Shown here: positions 18,395 to 26,924 of the stretch, in pieces
Numbering within the stretch: position 1 is the first letter of the stretch
Layout of the letters: each line of letters begins with the position of its first letter
NCBI GenBank assembly: GCA_945860225.1
Contig: CAMAPT010000001.1
Location: 140,976-204,975, forward strand
Direction: 5' to 3'
DNA: 64,000 nt
DNA from: Chitinophaga pinensis
GTDB taxonomy: Bacteria; Bacteroidota; Bacteroidia; B-17B0; Aurantibacillaceae
Made by a program: the position numbers and the translations under genes
Notes under the pieces: model-generated
Told to the model about the DNA's origin: nothing
Databases searched by the model: none
The model's input: the letters and a program-made list of their open reading frames with translations, nothing else

Positions 18395-19213
18395 ATGTCA
18401 ATAATAACCATAACTACAGATTTGGGCTATAGAGATCCTTATCTAGCAATGGTAAAAGGTTTGATATACTCTAAACACCCAACAATTAAAATTGTTGATG
18501 TAGCGTGTGATGTAAATTCACATGCTCACAATGAAGCTGCTTTTGCTTTGAAAAGTACCTTGCCTTATTTTCCCGAAGGAACCATTCACTTGTTTGCTGT
18601 CAAATTTTTAAACTCATCTGATACAATTAATAATTTGGAAGTTGACAATACTAGATATCTTTTATCAAAATATAAAGGTCAATATATTATTTGCCCTGAT
18701 AATGGTTTATACACTTTAATCGATAAAGGTTTTAACGAAAAGGTTTACCAATTATATTTCGAATCAAATAGACAACATTCTTTTTACCTAAGAGATATTT
18801 TTACCGAAATAGTTGATAAACTCCTGTCAAAAACTCCATTAGAAGAATTTTGTTCTGAAACACAAAATTATTGTGTTTTGTTTGCTCATGAAAGTTTTGC
18901 CACTCCTGGCAATTTACAAGGAAAAGTTTTATATGAGGATGACTTTGGAAATTTAATAACAAGTATTACCAAACAGGAATTTGAAAAGTATGTAGGTAAT
19001 AAACGATTTTCTATAAACCTGCCTTCCGTTAATATAGACAAAATACATCAAACCTACGACGACGTAAAAATAGGAGATGTGGTTTGTTTTTTTAACTCAA
19101 TGGATTTTCTCGAAATAGCAAGCGTAGGGCAAGCTGCTTCAAAAATTGTAATAAAACGAAATGTATTCAGTAAATATAAAATTGAAAAAATAATAATAGA
19201 TATTTATGATTAA
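18395..19213 (+). CDS. SAM hydrolase (SAM hydroxide adenosyltransferase, DUF62 family)
   Basis: A 272-residue member of the DUF62 family. The start IITITTDLGYRDPYLAMVKG carries the conserved Asp and Tyr of the SAM site, the GTIHLFAVKF strand follows, and the CPDNGLYTLI motif is diagnostic. The C-terminal half (GKVLYEDDFGNLITSI onward) is the second beta domain, where the conserved D-x-F-G-N motif contacts the adenine. Family members split S-adenosylmethionine to adenosine and methionine using water; a few use halide instead. Its stop overlaps the start of the next gene by 8 bases, implying coupled translation. Confidence 0.9.
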   Translation: MSIITITTDLGYRDPYLAMVKGLIYSKHPTIKIVDVACDVNSHAHNEAAFALKSTLPYFPEGTIHLFAVKFLNSSDTINNLEVDNTRYLLSKYKGQYIICPDNGLYTLIDKGFNEKVYQLYFESNRQHSFYLRDIFTEIVDKLLSKTPLEEFCSETQNYCVLFAHESFATPGNLQGKVLYEDDFGNLITSITKQEFEKYVGNKRFSINLPSVNIDKIHQTYDDVKIGDVVCFFNSMDFLEIASVGQAASKIVIKRNVFSKYKIEKIIIDIYD

Positions 19214-19490
19214 GCGATTTGTAAAAATGACTTTTAAACCCGAATCTATTGAAGATTTTAAAAGTGTATTTAATACCCATAAAAAACTGATTTCATCTTT
19301 TGAAGGATGCTCTCATTTAGAATTATTACAAGATGTAAATAACCCTGTCGTTTTTTTCACATTTAGTATTTGGGATGACAAAAAAAACCTAGAATCTTAC
19401 CGTCAATCATCAGAATTTAGAGAGATTTGGGGACAGACAAAACTGTTTTTTTCTCAAAAGGCTGAAGCATGGAGCATGAAAGGACTTTAA
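19206..19490 (+). CDS. ABM-family (antibiotic biosynthesis monooxygenase-like) protein
   Basis: A 94-residue dimeric ferredoxin-like protein. It begins IKRFVKMTFKPESIEDF and continues FEGCSHLELLQDVNNPVVFFTFSIWDD, the core of the ABM fold. Members include haem-degrading and quinone-forming monooxygenases, but many small ones have no known substrate. Its start overlaps the SAM hydrolase stop by 8 bases. Confidence 0.85.
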   Translation: MIKRFVKMTFKPESIEDFKSVFNTHKKLISSFEGCSHLELLQDVNNPVVFFTFSIWDDKKNLESYRQSSEFREIWGQTKLFFSQKAEAWSMKGL

Positions 19491-19542
19491 CTTTTTCATA
19501 GCTGTTAAATAAATTGTGTAAATTAGAAAAAATGACAGCTCA

Positions 19543-20187
19543 ATGATAACTATTGCGATATTGGTTTTAACAGTTGGATTTTCTGTGTATGCTATGAATG
19601 ATGCAGAAATCAAATATAAATACATTTTTCATCCATATTCCATAAAAAAACATAATCAACACTATCGTTTTTTATCTCATGCTTTTTTACATGGTGACTA
19701 CTTACATCTTGCCTTTAACATGTATGCTTTATGGATGTTTGGACCTATTGTTGAGGAACAAATACTTCCATTATTACTCGGAGAATATGGAAGTCCTGAT
19801 AAAAAAACAGGAACTGTATTTTATATTTTGTTATACACAGGCGCTATTTACGCCTCTTCTTTATCAGAATATTTCAAAAATAAAAATAAGATTTACTACA
19901 CCTCTTTAGGAGCTAGCGGTACTGTAAACGCATTAATCTTCGCGTTTATTACTTGCTCTCCATTATCTCAATTAGGTTTCTTTTTCATTCCTATGCCAGC
20001 ATGGATATTTGGCATTTTATATCTTGGCATAAGTTATTATTTAAGCAAAAGGAAACAAGATAACAACAATGTGGATAGTATAGGGCACGAAGCTCATTTT
20101 TGGGGAGCAATTTTCGGAATTTTATTTACCTTGGTTCTAGGTTTATTAAACCAAGAAGTTTATTTTAAGCTCATAAAATATCACTAA
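19543..20187 (+). CDS. Rhomboid family intramembrane serine protease
   Basis: A 214-residue membrane protein with six predicted helices. The L1/TM2 region is FLSHAFLHGDYLHLAFNMYALWMFG. The nucleophile motif G-x-S-G is GASG with Ser125, and the partner His is H185 in AHFWGAIFGI. Both catalytic residues are present, so it should be active. Rhomboids cleave transmembrane segments. It ends 1 base before the next gene, a tight coupling. Confidence 0.92.
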   Translation: MITIAILVLTVGFSVYAMNDAEIKYKYIFHPYSIKKHNQHYRFLSHAFLHGDYLHLAFNMYALWMFGPIVEEQILPLLLGEYGSPDKKTGTVFYILLYTGAIYASSLSEYFKNKNKIYYTSLGASGTVNALIFAFITCSPLSQLGFFFIPMPAWIFGILYLGISYYLSKRKQDNNNVDSIGHEAHFWGAIFGILFTLVLGLLNQEVYFKLIKYH

Positions 20188-20188
20188 T

Positions 20189-20950
20189 ATGAAGGTTACT
20201 TTTTTAGGAACGGGAACATCCCAAGGTGTCCCAATCATTTGTTGCGAGTGCAAGGTATGCCGTTCCGTTAATCCAAAAGACAACCGACTAAGAAGTTCTA
20301 TTTTAATTGAAAGTGATACCACCAAAATAATTATTGATTCAGGGCCTGACTTTAGGCAGCAATTATTGAGAATAGGATTAAAAAGTCTTGATGCTGTTGT
20401 TTTTACTCATGAACATAAGGACCACATTGCCGGGCTAGATGAAGTTAAAGCTTTTAATTTTTTTAATCAGATGCGAATGCCTGTTTACGCTTCATCAAGG
20501 GTACAAGATGCTTTAAAAAGAGAATTTGCATATATTTTTACAGAGGACAAATATCCCGGAGTCCCAGAAATTGATTTGTATACTGTTGAAGATTCTCCTA
20601 TTAAAATAAAAGACATTGAACTTCTTCCAATTGACGTGATTCACTATAGATTACCGATAAAAGGCTACCGTATCAACGATTTTACTTACATTACCGACGC
20701 TAATTATATTTCGGAACAAGAAAAAAATAAAATAAAAGGCTCTAAAATTATTGTCATAAATTCTCTACGAAAACAAGAGCATGTTTCTCATTTTACTTTT
20801 CAACAAGCCATTGATTTAATGCTTGAATTACAGCCAGAAAAAGCTTATTTCACTCATATTTCTCACCAATTAGGCTTGCACGATGAAGTGTCAAAAGAGT
20901 TACCAGACTTTATAGAATTGGCATACGACGGATTGCAATTAAAAATATAA
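20189..20950 (+). CDS. Metallo-beta-lactamase-fold phosphodiesterase (PhnP-like)
   Basis: A 253-residue MBL-fold enzyme. The metal motif is THEHKDHIAGLDE (H-x-H-x-D-H), and later segments PIKGYRINDFTYITDAN, FTHISHQLGLHDEV supply the other ligands. N-terminal CCECKVCR adds four cysteines, a structural zinc site as in PhnP and related cyclic phosphodiesterases. It probably hydrolyses cyclic or phosphodiester metabolites. It follows the rhomboid gene by 1 base. Confidence 0.88.
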   Translation: MKVTFLGTGTSQGVPIICCECKVCRSVNPKDNRLRSSILIESDTTKIIIDSGPDFRQQLLRIGLKSLDAVVFTHEHKDHIAGLDEVKAFNFFNQMRMPVYASSRVQDALKREFAYIFTEDKYPGVPEIDLYTVEDSPIKIKDIELLPIDVIHYRLPIKGYRINDFTYITDANYISEQEKNKIKGSKIIVINSLRKQEHVSHFTFQQAIDLMLELQPEKAYFTHISHQLGLHDEVSKELPDFIELAYDGLQLKI

Positions 20951-21044
20951 AACTTATATTGAACTAAAAAACGAATCATTTTAGCCCTACGATACAACAA
21001 TTATGTCATTATTGTTCAAAAATCTATCAATTGTTAATTTGTTA

Positions 21045-21077
21045 TTGATGGTTAATTCTATCGTAATTGTAAATTTG
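21045..21077 (+). promoter_or_regulatory. Promoter of purA (-33 TTG and -7 TAAATTTG)
   Basis: TTG at 21045-21047 and TAAATTTG at 21070-21077 are separated by 22 bases, within the Bacteroidota -33/-7 range. The ATG is at 21104, giving a leader of about 20 bases. Confidence 0.55.
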
Positions 21078-21103
21078 GGGGCTTTCAAAAAAAGTGTAAA
21101 ATT

Positions 21104-22372
21104 ATGATTAAAGCAGATGTATTATTAGGCCTACAATGGGGCGACGAAGGAAAAGGTAAAATTGTAGATGTTTTAACCCCAAAATACGATATCATTGCTC
21201 GTTTTCAAGGTGGTCCAAATGCTGGACATACTTTAGAATTCAACGGTATAAAACATGTATTACATACAATTCCAAGTGGTATATTTCATCCAACAGCCTT
21301 AAATGTAGTTGGAAACGGCGTCGTAATTGATCCCGTCATTTTCAAAAAAGAAATAGATGCTTTAATTTCTATGGGAGTTGATGTTAATAAAAAATTAGTT
21401 ATCAGTAAAAGAGCACATCTAATATTACCAACGCATCGTTTGATAGACGCTGCGAGTGAAGCGGCTAAGGGTAAAAACAAAATTGGTTCAACTCTAAAAG
21501 GAATAGGACCGACCTACATGGATAAAACCGGACGTAATGGATTACGTGTTGGAGATATTGAAAGTGTTGATTTCAAAGAAAAGTATAATGCATTAGTTGA
21601 AAAGCATAAACAAATTTTAGAATTCCATAATTACGAATATAATTTATCTGAACTAGAGCCTACTTGGTTTGCTGCCATTGAAGAATTAAAAAAATTAACC
21701 TTTATAGATAGCGAACATTTCATCAATGACGCTATTAAAAAAGACCAAAAAATATTGGCAGAAGGAGCTCAAGGTTCATTATTAGATATAGATTTTGGTT
21801 CTTATCCATTTGTAACATCTTCTAACACAATTTGTGCTGGTGCATGTAATGGATTAGGCATTGCCCCCAATAGAATTGGCAATGTAATTGGCATATTCAA
21901 AGCATATTGTACCAGAGTTGGAAGCGGACCTTTCCCTACTGAATTAGATAATGAAATAGGCGAAAAAATACGTCAAATTGGGCGTGAGTTTGGTGCAACC
22001 ACCGGACGAGCTCGTCGTTGTGGATGGTTAGATATTCCTGCTTTAAAATATGCTATTGCCATTAATGGAGTTACAGAACTCATGATGATGAAGGCTGATG
22101 TTTTATCTGATTTTGATACGTTGCAAATCTGTACTCACTACATATATAAAGGAGAAAAAATTGATTATCTACCATATAGTATTGAGCCACAGGATGTAAT
22201 GCCTGTTTATGAAGAAATAAAAGGTTGGAATGTTGATTTAACACAAATGACCAATAAGGAGACTTTACCAAAAGAATTAATTGACTACGTAAAATATATC
22301 GAAAAATTAGTAGAAGTTCCTATCAGTATTGTTTCCATTGGGCCAGATAGAACTCAAACTATCTTCATGTAA
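21104..22372 (+). CDS. purA: Adenylosuccinate synthetase
   Basis: A 422-residue PurA. It shows the GTP-binding opening GLQWGDEGKGKIVD, the IMP-binding QGGPNAGHT, and GCARCGW-like GRARRCGWLD near residue 307. The C-terminal guanine-recognition region SIGPDRTQT is present. It joins IMP and aspartate using GTP, the first committed step to AMP. It has its own promoter (21045-21077) and starts a run of nucleotide genes with pyrR and pyrB. Confidence 0.98.
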   Translation: MIKADVLLGLQWGDEGKGKIVDVLTPKYDIIARFQGGPNAGHTLEFNGIKHVLHTIPSGIFHPTALNVVGNGVVIDPVIFKKEIDALISMGVDVNKKLVISKRAHLILPTHRLIDAASEAAKGKNKIGSTLKGIGPTYMDKTGRNGLRVGDIESVDFKEKYNALVEKHKQILEFHNYEYNLSELEPTWFAAIEELKKLTFIDSEHFINDAIKKDQKILAEGAQGSLLDIDFGSYPFVTSSNTICAGACNGLGIAPNRIGNVIGIFKAYCTRVGSGPFPTELDNEIGEKIRQIGREFGATTGRARRCGWLDIPALKYAIAINGVTELMMMKADVLSDFDTLQICTHYIYKGEKIDYLPYSIEPQDVMPVYEEIKGWNVDLTQMTNKETLPKELIDYVKYIEKLVEVPISIVSIGPDRTQTIFM

Positions 22373-22465
22373 CTTTTAAAAACTGTTTCATTTTTTAATA
22401 TAAAGCATTTCAATATTATTGAATGAATTGTTACAATTATAACTAACCTCAAATCAATTACTACC

Positions 22466-22996
22466 TTGAAACCAAGAGTTTTATTGGAAAATAAACAACT
22501 AGAAATTACGCTCACGCGTCTTTGCTATCAACTGATAGAAGTTCACAATGATTTTAGCAATACGGTTATCATTGGATTACAACCAAGAGGTATTTACTTA
22601 GCACACCGTATTCAAAAATTATTAGAAGGAATTCTTAAAAAAGAAATTAAATGTGGTGATTTAGATATTACATTTTACAGAGATGATTTTCGTAAAAAAG
22701 AATTGATTCCTAACCGCACTAATATCGATTTTATTATAGAAGATAAAAATGTTATTCTTGTTGATGATGTTTTATATACAGGAAGAACTATTAGGGCAGG
22801 ATTAGACGCTATGCTTGCTTTTGGTAGACCTAATGATGTTGAATTATTAGTATTAGTAGATAGAAGATTCAGTAGACATGTGCCAATTCAAGCAAAATAT
22901 ACTGGTTTGGTAATAGATTCTATTGAGACGCAAAATGTAAAGGTTGATTGGAAAGAAACTGATGGAAAAGATAAAGTAACATTAATAGACAAATAG
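22466..22996 (+). CDS. pyrR: PyrR-type uracil phosphoribosyltransferase/regulator
   Basis: A 176-residue type I phosphoribosyltransferase. The PRPP loop is VILVDDVLYTGRTIRAGLDAM near residue 96, and VLVDRRFSRHVPIQAKYTG near residue 132 is typical of PyrR. PyrR binds pyr mRNA leaders in some bacteria and converts uracil to UMP. The start is TTG: the frame has a stop 42 bases upstream and no ATG. It precedes pyrB with one DinB-family gene between, so pyrimidine regulation is plausible. I could not locate a PyrR-binding loop. Confidence 0.88.
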   Translation: MKPRVLLENKQLEITLTRLCYQLIEVHNDFSNTVIIGLQPRGIYLAHRIQKLLEGILKKEIKCGDLDITFYRDDFRKKELIPNRTNIDFIIEDKNVILVDDVLYTGRTIRAGLDAMLAFGRPNDVELLVLVDRRFSRHVPIQAKYTGLVIDSIETQNVKVDWKETDGKDKVTLIDK

Positions 22997-23048
22997 CACA
23001 GAAATACATTCTTACTTCATATAACTAATCACTCATAATAATTTAGAA

Positions 23049-23555
23049 ATGCGCCCACAGAAAAAAGATTATTTACCTTATTTTGAAAATTATATTAATC
23101 TCATTTCTGAAAACGACGTAATAACCGCATTAAAAACAAATCATCAAAGTGTTTTAGATTTTATTGAATCCATACCTCGTCAAAAACTCAACTATTTTTA
23201 TGATGAAAATAAATGGACGGTAAAACAAGTTATTAATCATATCATTGATTCTGAGAGAATTCTTGGATATAGAGCATTACGATTTGCTAGAGGTGATAAT
23301 CAAATGAACTTGTCTTTTGATGAAAATTTATATGCCGCAAATGCCAACTTAACAAACACGAATATTCAACTATTAACAGATGAGTTTGATTCAGTTAGGC
23401 TGTCCAATATTTTATTATTTAAACAATTATCTGAAAAAGAGCTTCTGTTAAAAGGAAAAATGTCGACAGGAGAAGTAAATGTACTTTCAGTAGGCTATTT
23501 TATATGCGGACATGCTCAACACCACATTAATACAATAAAAGAAAGATATTTATAA
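23049..23555 (+). CDS. DinB family protein
   Basis: A 168-residue four-helix-bundle protein of the DinB/YfiT superfamily. It shows WTVKQVINHIIDSERILGYRALRFARGD and C-terminal FICGHAQHHINTIKERY. The metal-binding histidines are in INHIID and GHAQHH, as in nickel- or zinc-dependent thiol transferases of this fold. The substrate is unknown. It ends 2 bases before pyrB, so the pair is likely co-transcribed. Confidence 0.85.
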   Translation: MRPQKKDYLPYFENYINLISENDVITALKTNHQSVLDFIESIPRQKLNYFYDENKWTVKQVINHIIDSERILGYRALRFARGDNQMNLSFDENLYAANANLTNTNIQLLTDEFDSVRLSNILLFKQLSEKELLLKGKMSTGEVNVLSVGYFICGHAQHHINTIKERYL

Positions 23556-23557
23556 CT

Positions 23558-24481
23558 ATGAGTAAATTAAGCGTCAATCATCTATTAGGTATAAAATATA
23601 TCACTAAACATGATATAGATTTAATACTAGATACCGCTACAAATTTTAAGGAAGTTATTAATCGTCCGATAAAAAAAGTACCGTCTCTGCGGGACTTAAC
23701 TGTTGCTAATTTGTTTTTTGAAAATTCAACTCGGACCCGTTTATCATTCGAATTAGCCCAAAAACGTTTAAGTGCTGATGTGGTTAATTTTTCAGCCTCC
23801 TCATCTTCAGTAAAAAAAGGAGAAACATTAATTGATACCGTCAATAATATATTGGCTATGAAAGTTGACATGGTGGTGATGCGACATTCAAGCGCTGGAG
23901 CCGCCGAATTTTTATCAAAAAAAGTCAATGCTAAAATAGTTAATGCCGGTGACGGAGCCCACGAACATCCCACTCAGGCTCTATTAGATGCTTTTTCTAT
24001 GCGAGAAAAATTGGGCGATTTAAAAGGTAAAAAAATTGCTATCATTGGAGACATATTACACTCTAGAGTAGCTTTATCAAACATATTTTGCTTACAAAAA
24101 TTGGGAGCTGAAGTAAAAGTGTGCGGACCCAAAACATTGATTCCTAAATATATCGAAAGTTTGGGCGTAAAAGTTGAAACCAATTTGCGTAAAACATTAG
24201 AATGGTGTGACGTAGCTAACATGCTTCGCATTCAATTAGAAAGGCAAGATATCAAATTCTTTCCATCAATTAGAGAATACACGATGTTATACGGCTTGGA
24301 TAAAACCTTATTAGACTCACTATCTAAAAAGATTATCATCATGCATCCAGGTCCAATAAATAGAGGAGTTGAAATTACAAGTGAAGTAGCTGATAGCGAT
24401 CAATCAATTATTTTAAACCAAGTTGAGAATGGAGTAGCCGTTAGAATGGCAGTAATGTTCTTATTAGCTGGTAGACAATAA
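23558..24481 (+). CDS. pyrB: Aspartate carbamoyltransferase catalytic chain
   Basis: A 307-residue PyrB. It shows NLFFENSTRTRLSFE with the STRTR motif near residue 56, VVMRHSSAG, AGDGAHEHPTQALLD and NRGVEI. It makes N-carbamoyl-aspartate, the first committed step of UMP synthesis. No pyrI regulatory gene is nearby, and the PyrR-type gene upstream is consistent with regulation at the RNA level. It converges with the pseudouridine synthase gene. Confidence 0.97.
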   Translation: MSKLSVNHLLGIKYITKHDIDLILDTATNFKEVINRPIKKVPSLRDLTVANLFFENSTRTRLSFELAQKRLSADVVNFSASSSSVKKGETLIDTVNNILAMKVDMVVMRHSSAGAAEFLSKKVNAKIVNAGDGAHEHPTQALLDAFSMREKLGDLKGKKIAIIGDILHSRVALSNIFCLQKLGAEVKVCGPKTLIPKYIESLGVKVETNLRKTLEWCDVANMLRIQLERQDIKFFPSIREYTMLYGLDKTLLDSLSKKIIIMHPGPINRGVEITSEVADSDQSIILNQVENGVAVRMAVMFLLAGRQ

Positions 24482-24515
24482 AATATTGATTATTTTCATC
24501 ATTAAGATTATCAAA

Positions 24516-25208
24516 TTAATCAATGGTGTATGAATAATAGTCTCCTGGCTTTAAATCACCTAGATTAATATTATCAATTCTTACTCTTATTAATTTAGTA
24601 ACTAGGTAACCAAGCGCTTTGCACATCCTTCGTATTTGACGATTTTTTCCTTCAGTTAAGATAATTTTAAATTCGAAATCTGATAGTTTTTCAATAAAGC
24701 AAGGTTTAGTTACAGCAATTACAATATCTACACCATTACCCATTTTTTCGATAAAATCATTTGTTATAGGTTTGTTGACAGTCACTATATATTCTTTTTC
24801 TTTTTGTCGTTTAGGATCTGACAAACTTTGAATATATTTTCCATCATTTGAGAAAAGTAATAATCCCTCAGATTCTTTATCTAATCTGCCAGCAAACCCC
24901 ATATGTCTGTCGAACGTAAATACAGTATTGAGATTATCCTTAATATTTTTATTATGGGTAGTTTCTATACCTCTTGGTTTGTAAAAAGCTATGTATATAA
25001 AAGGGGTATGTTCTTTTAATAATTTGTTATCGTAATAAATTTCCCAGGTCTCATTAAATTCAATATTTTCTGATATCAGATTTCCATTTACCTTTAATTT
25101 ACCTTGTTCTATTGCCCTTATGGCTTCTTTGTTTGAGAATCCAAATTGATGAACTAGATAATATTTTATATTAGCTCTGTAACTCACTGTCGTTAAATTG
25201 AAAAACAA
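24516..25208 (-). CDS. RNA pseudouridine synthase (RluF/RsuA family)
   Basis: A 230-residue protein. The S4-type N-terminal domain spans about residues 12-60 (KEAIRAIEQGKLKVNGNLI). The catalytic motif is GRLDKESEGLLLFSNDG with the conserved Asp near residue 102, and GKNRQIRRMCKALG closes the family signature. It isomerises uridine in rRNA or tRNA; RluF-like versions act on 23S rRNA. The start is TTG (no ATG before an upstream stop), so the N terminus is uncertain. It is convergent with pyrB. Confidence 0.88.
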   Translation of the reverse strand: MFFNLTTVSYRANIKYYLVHQFGFSNKEAIRAIEQGKLKVNGNLISENIEFNETWEIYYDNKLLKEHTPFIYIAFYKPRGIETTHNKNIKDNLNTVFTFDRHMGFAGRLDKESEGLLLFSNDGKYIQSLSDPKRQKEKEYIVTVNKPITNDFIEKMGNGVDIVIAVTKPCFIEKLSDFEFKIILTEGKNRQIRRMCKALGYLVTKLIRVRIDNINLGDLKPGDYYSYTID

Positions 25209-25267
25209 TATTATATTTTTTTAATGGAAAAAATTCATAAAAATTATCCAAATTCAGCATAATTTCT

Positions 25268-25275
25268 TAAGTTTG
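25268..25275 (+). promoter_or_regulatory. Bacteroidota -7 promoter box for the Wbp-type sugar genes
   Basis: TAAGTTTG matches TAnnTTTG and lies 15 bases before the first gene's ATG at 25291. No good -33 element is visible. Confidence 0.45.
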
Positions 25276-25290
25276 ATAGTTTGAATCAAT

Positions 25291-25869
25291 ATGGAAAAAC
25301 CATTTTATGCTCACCCTACAGCTGTAATTGATGATGGATGCATTATTGAAAAGGGTACTAAAATATGGCATTTTAGTCATATCATGCCAAATTGTAAATT
25401 AGGAGAAAACTGTAACATTGGACAAAACGTGGTTATTTCGCCAGAGGTTATACTGGGAAAAAATGTTAAAGTTCAAAATAACGTATCTATTTATACAGGT
25501 GTAACCTGCGATGATGATGTATTTTTAGGGCCGTCTATGGTTTTTACAAATGTCATGAATCCTCGAAGTGCCGTTAACCGAAAATCTGAATATTCCAAAA
25601 CACATGTTGGAAGAGGAGCTAGCATTGGTGCCAATGCAACAATAGTTTGCGGACACAACATTGGAGAATTTGCCTTTATTGGAGCAGGGACGGTTGTTAC
25701 AAAAACAATTCCGGCTTACGCGTTAGTAGTTGGTAATCCATCTCGACAAATTGGGTGGATGAGTGAGTATGGGCATAGATTGGAATTTGATTCAACTGGA
25801 AAAGCAACTTGTAAAGAAAGCGGACAAGTTTATAAACTAGAAAACAATACTGTAAAAAGAATTTCATAG
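25291..25869 (+). CDS. Hexapeptide-repeat N-acetyltransferase, WbpD/WlbB-like
   Basis: A 192-residue left-handed beta-helix acyltransferase. Repeats run through IEKGTKIWHFSHIMP, LGENCNIGQNVVI, LGKNVKVQNNVSIYTGV and GASIGANATIVCGHNIGEFAFIGAGTVVTKTIP. Known relatives N-acetylate the 3-amino group of UDP-2-acetamido-3-amino-glucuronate. It starts a tight three-gene unit (1 and 22-base gaps) whose other members are an oxidoreductase and a UDP-sugar dehydrogenase. That makes a role in UDP-GlcNAc3NAcA-type sugar synthesis likely. The aminotransferase (WbpE-type) needed for the pathway is not in this window. Confidence 0.85.
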   Translation: MEKPFYAHPTAVIDDGCIIEKGTKIWHFSHIMPNCKLGENCNIGQNVVISPEVILGKNVKVQNNVSIYTGVTCDDDVFLGPSMVFTNVMNPRSAVNRKSEYSKTHVGRGASIGANATIVCGHNIGEFAFIGAGTVVTKTIPAYALVVGNPSRQIGWMSEYGHRLEFDSTGKATCKESGQVYKLENNTVKRIS

Positions 25870-25870
25870 C

Positions 25871-26902
25871 ATGACAAAAATAAAATTTGGCGTCATCGGT
25901 CAAGGTCACATTGGAAAACGACATGCCGAAATGATTAGACGTAATCCTAATTGTGAATTAGTTGCTGTTTGTGATATAGATGCTAAAGAAAATTTAGGTC
26001 TATCTGATTTAAAAGAAAACTTTTATAATTCTGTAGATGATTTAATTCAGCATCATCCAGATATACAAGTGATTAATGTTTGTACCCCAAATGGATTACA
26101 TGCAGAGCATTCATTAAAAGCCCTTGAAGCGAACAAACACGTTGTAGTTGAAAAACCTATGGCTCTGAGTAAAGCTGATTGCGAAAAAATTATTTATACA
26201 GCTCTTTCGCATAGCAAAACAGTATTTTGTGTCATGCAAAATAGATATTCTCCTCCAAGTGTATGGTTAAAAGATATAGTAACTAATAAAGTACTAGGAG
26301 ACATTTATATGGTACAATTAAATTGCTATTGGAATCGAGATGAACGATATTACAAAGCTGGAGGTTGGAAAGGAAAGCAAGATTTAGACGGAGGAACATT
26401 ATTTACGCAATTCTCTCACTGGATAGATATTATGTATTGGTTATTTGGAGATATTAAAAATATTCAGGCAAAATTCGCCGATTTTAATCATCAAAACTCA
26501 ACGGCTTTTGAAGACAGTGGTTTCGTTAGCTTCGACTTTATAAACGGAGGAATGGGTAGTATCAATTATTCAACTGCTGTATGGGACAAAAATCTTGAAT
26601 CCTCATTAACCATTATAGGTAGTAAAGGTAGCATCAAAGTTGGTGGTCAATACATGGATCAAGTAGACGTATGTAACATCAAAGATTATATAATGCCAAT
26701 ACTAGCTGAAACTAATCCTGCCAATGATTACGGATCTTACAAAGGTTCGGCAAACAACCACCACAATGTTATAGAAAATGTGGTAGATACTATTACCGGA
26801 AAAACAAAAATTACAACTAATGCTTTAGAAGGTCTCAAAGTAGTAGATATTATAGAACGGATTTATGAATTAAGACCTGAATCAGTTATTAAAAATAAAT
26901 AA
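25871..26902 (+). CDS. Gfo/Idh/MocA oxidoreductase, WbpB/WlbA-like
   Basis: A 343-residue NAD-dependent oxidoreductase. The N-terminal Rossmann motif is GVIGQGHIGKRHAEMI. The signature EKPMALSKADCEKII follows near residue 96 with the catalytic lysine. The C-terminal substrate domain contains GWKGKQDLDGGTLFTQFSHWIDIMYWLFG. WbpB/WlbA enzymes oxidise C3 of UDP-GlcNAcA. Genes on both sides fit that pathway. It starts 1 base after the acetyltransferase. Confidence 0.85.
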   Translation: MTKIKFGVIGQGHIGKRHAEMIRRNPNCELVAVCDIDAKENLGLSDLKENFYNSVDDLIQHHPDIQVINVCTPNGLHAEHSLKALEANKHVVVEKPMALSKADCEKIIYTALSHSKTVFCVMQNRYSPPSVWLKDIVTNKVLGDIYMVQLNCYWNRDERYYKAGGWKGKQDLDGGTLFTQFSHWIDIMYWLFGDIKNIQAKFADFNHQNSTAFEDSGFVSFDFINGGMGSINYSTAVWDKNLESSLTIIGSKGSIKVGGQYMDQVDVCNIKDYIMPILAETNPANDYGSYKGSANNHHNVIENVVDTITGKTKITTNALEGLKVVDIIERIYELRPESVIKNK

Positions 26903-26924
26903 GACAATTTTAATTTTAAAAATT

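Noticed and set aside
24484..24523. Inverted ATTGATTA/TAATCAAT sequence between pyrB and the pseudouridine synthase gene
   Set aside because: The arms are only 8 AT-rich bases with a 24-base loop and no T-tract, so a terminator is not supported.
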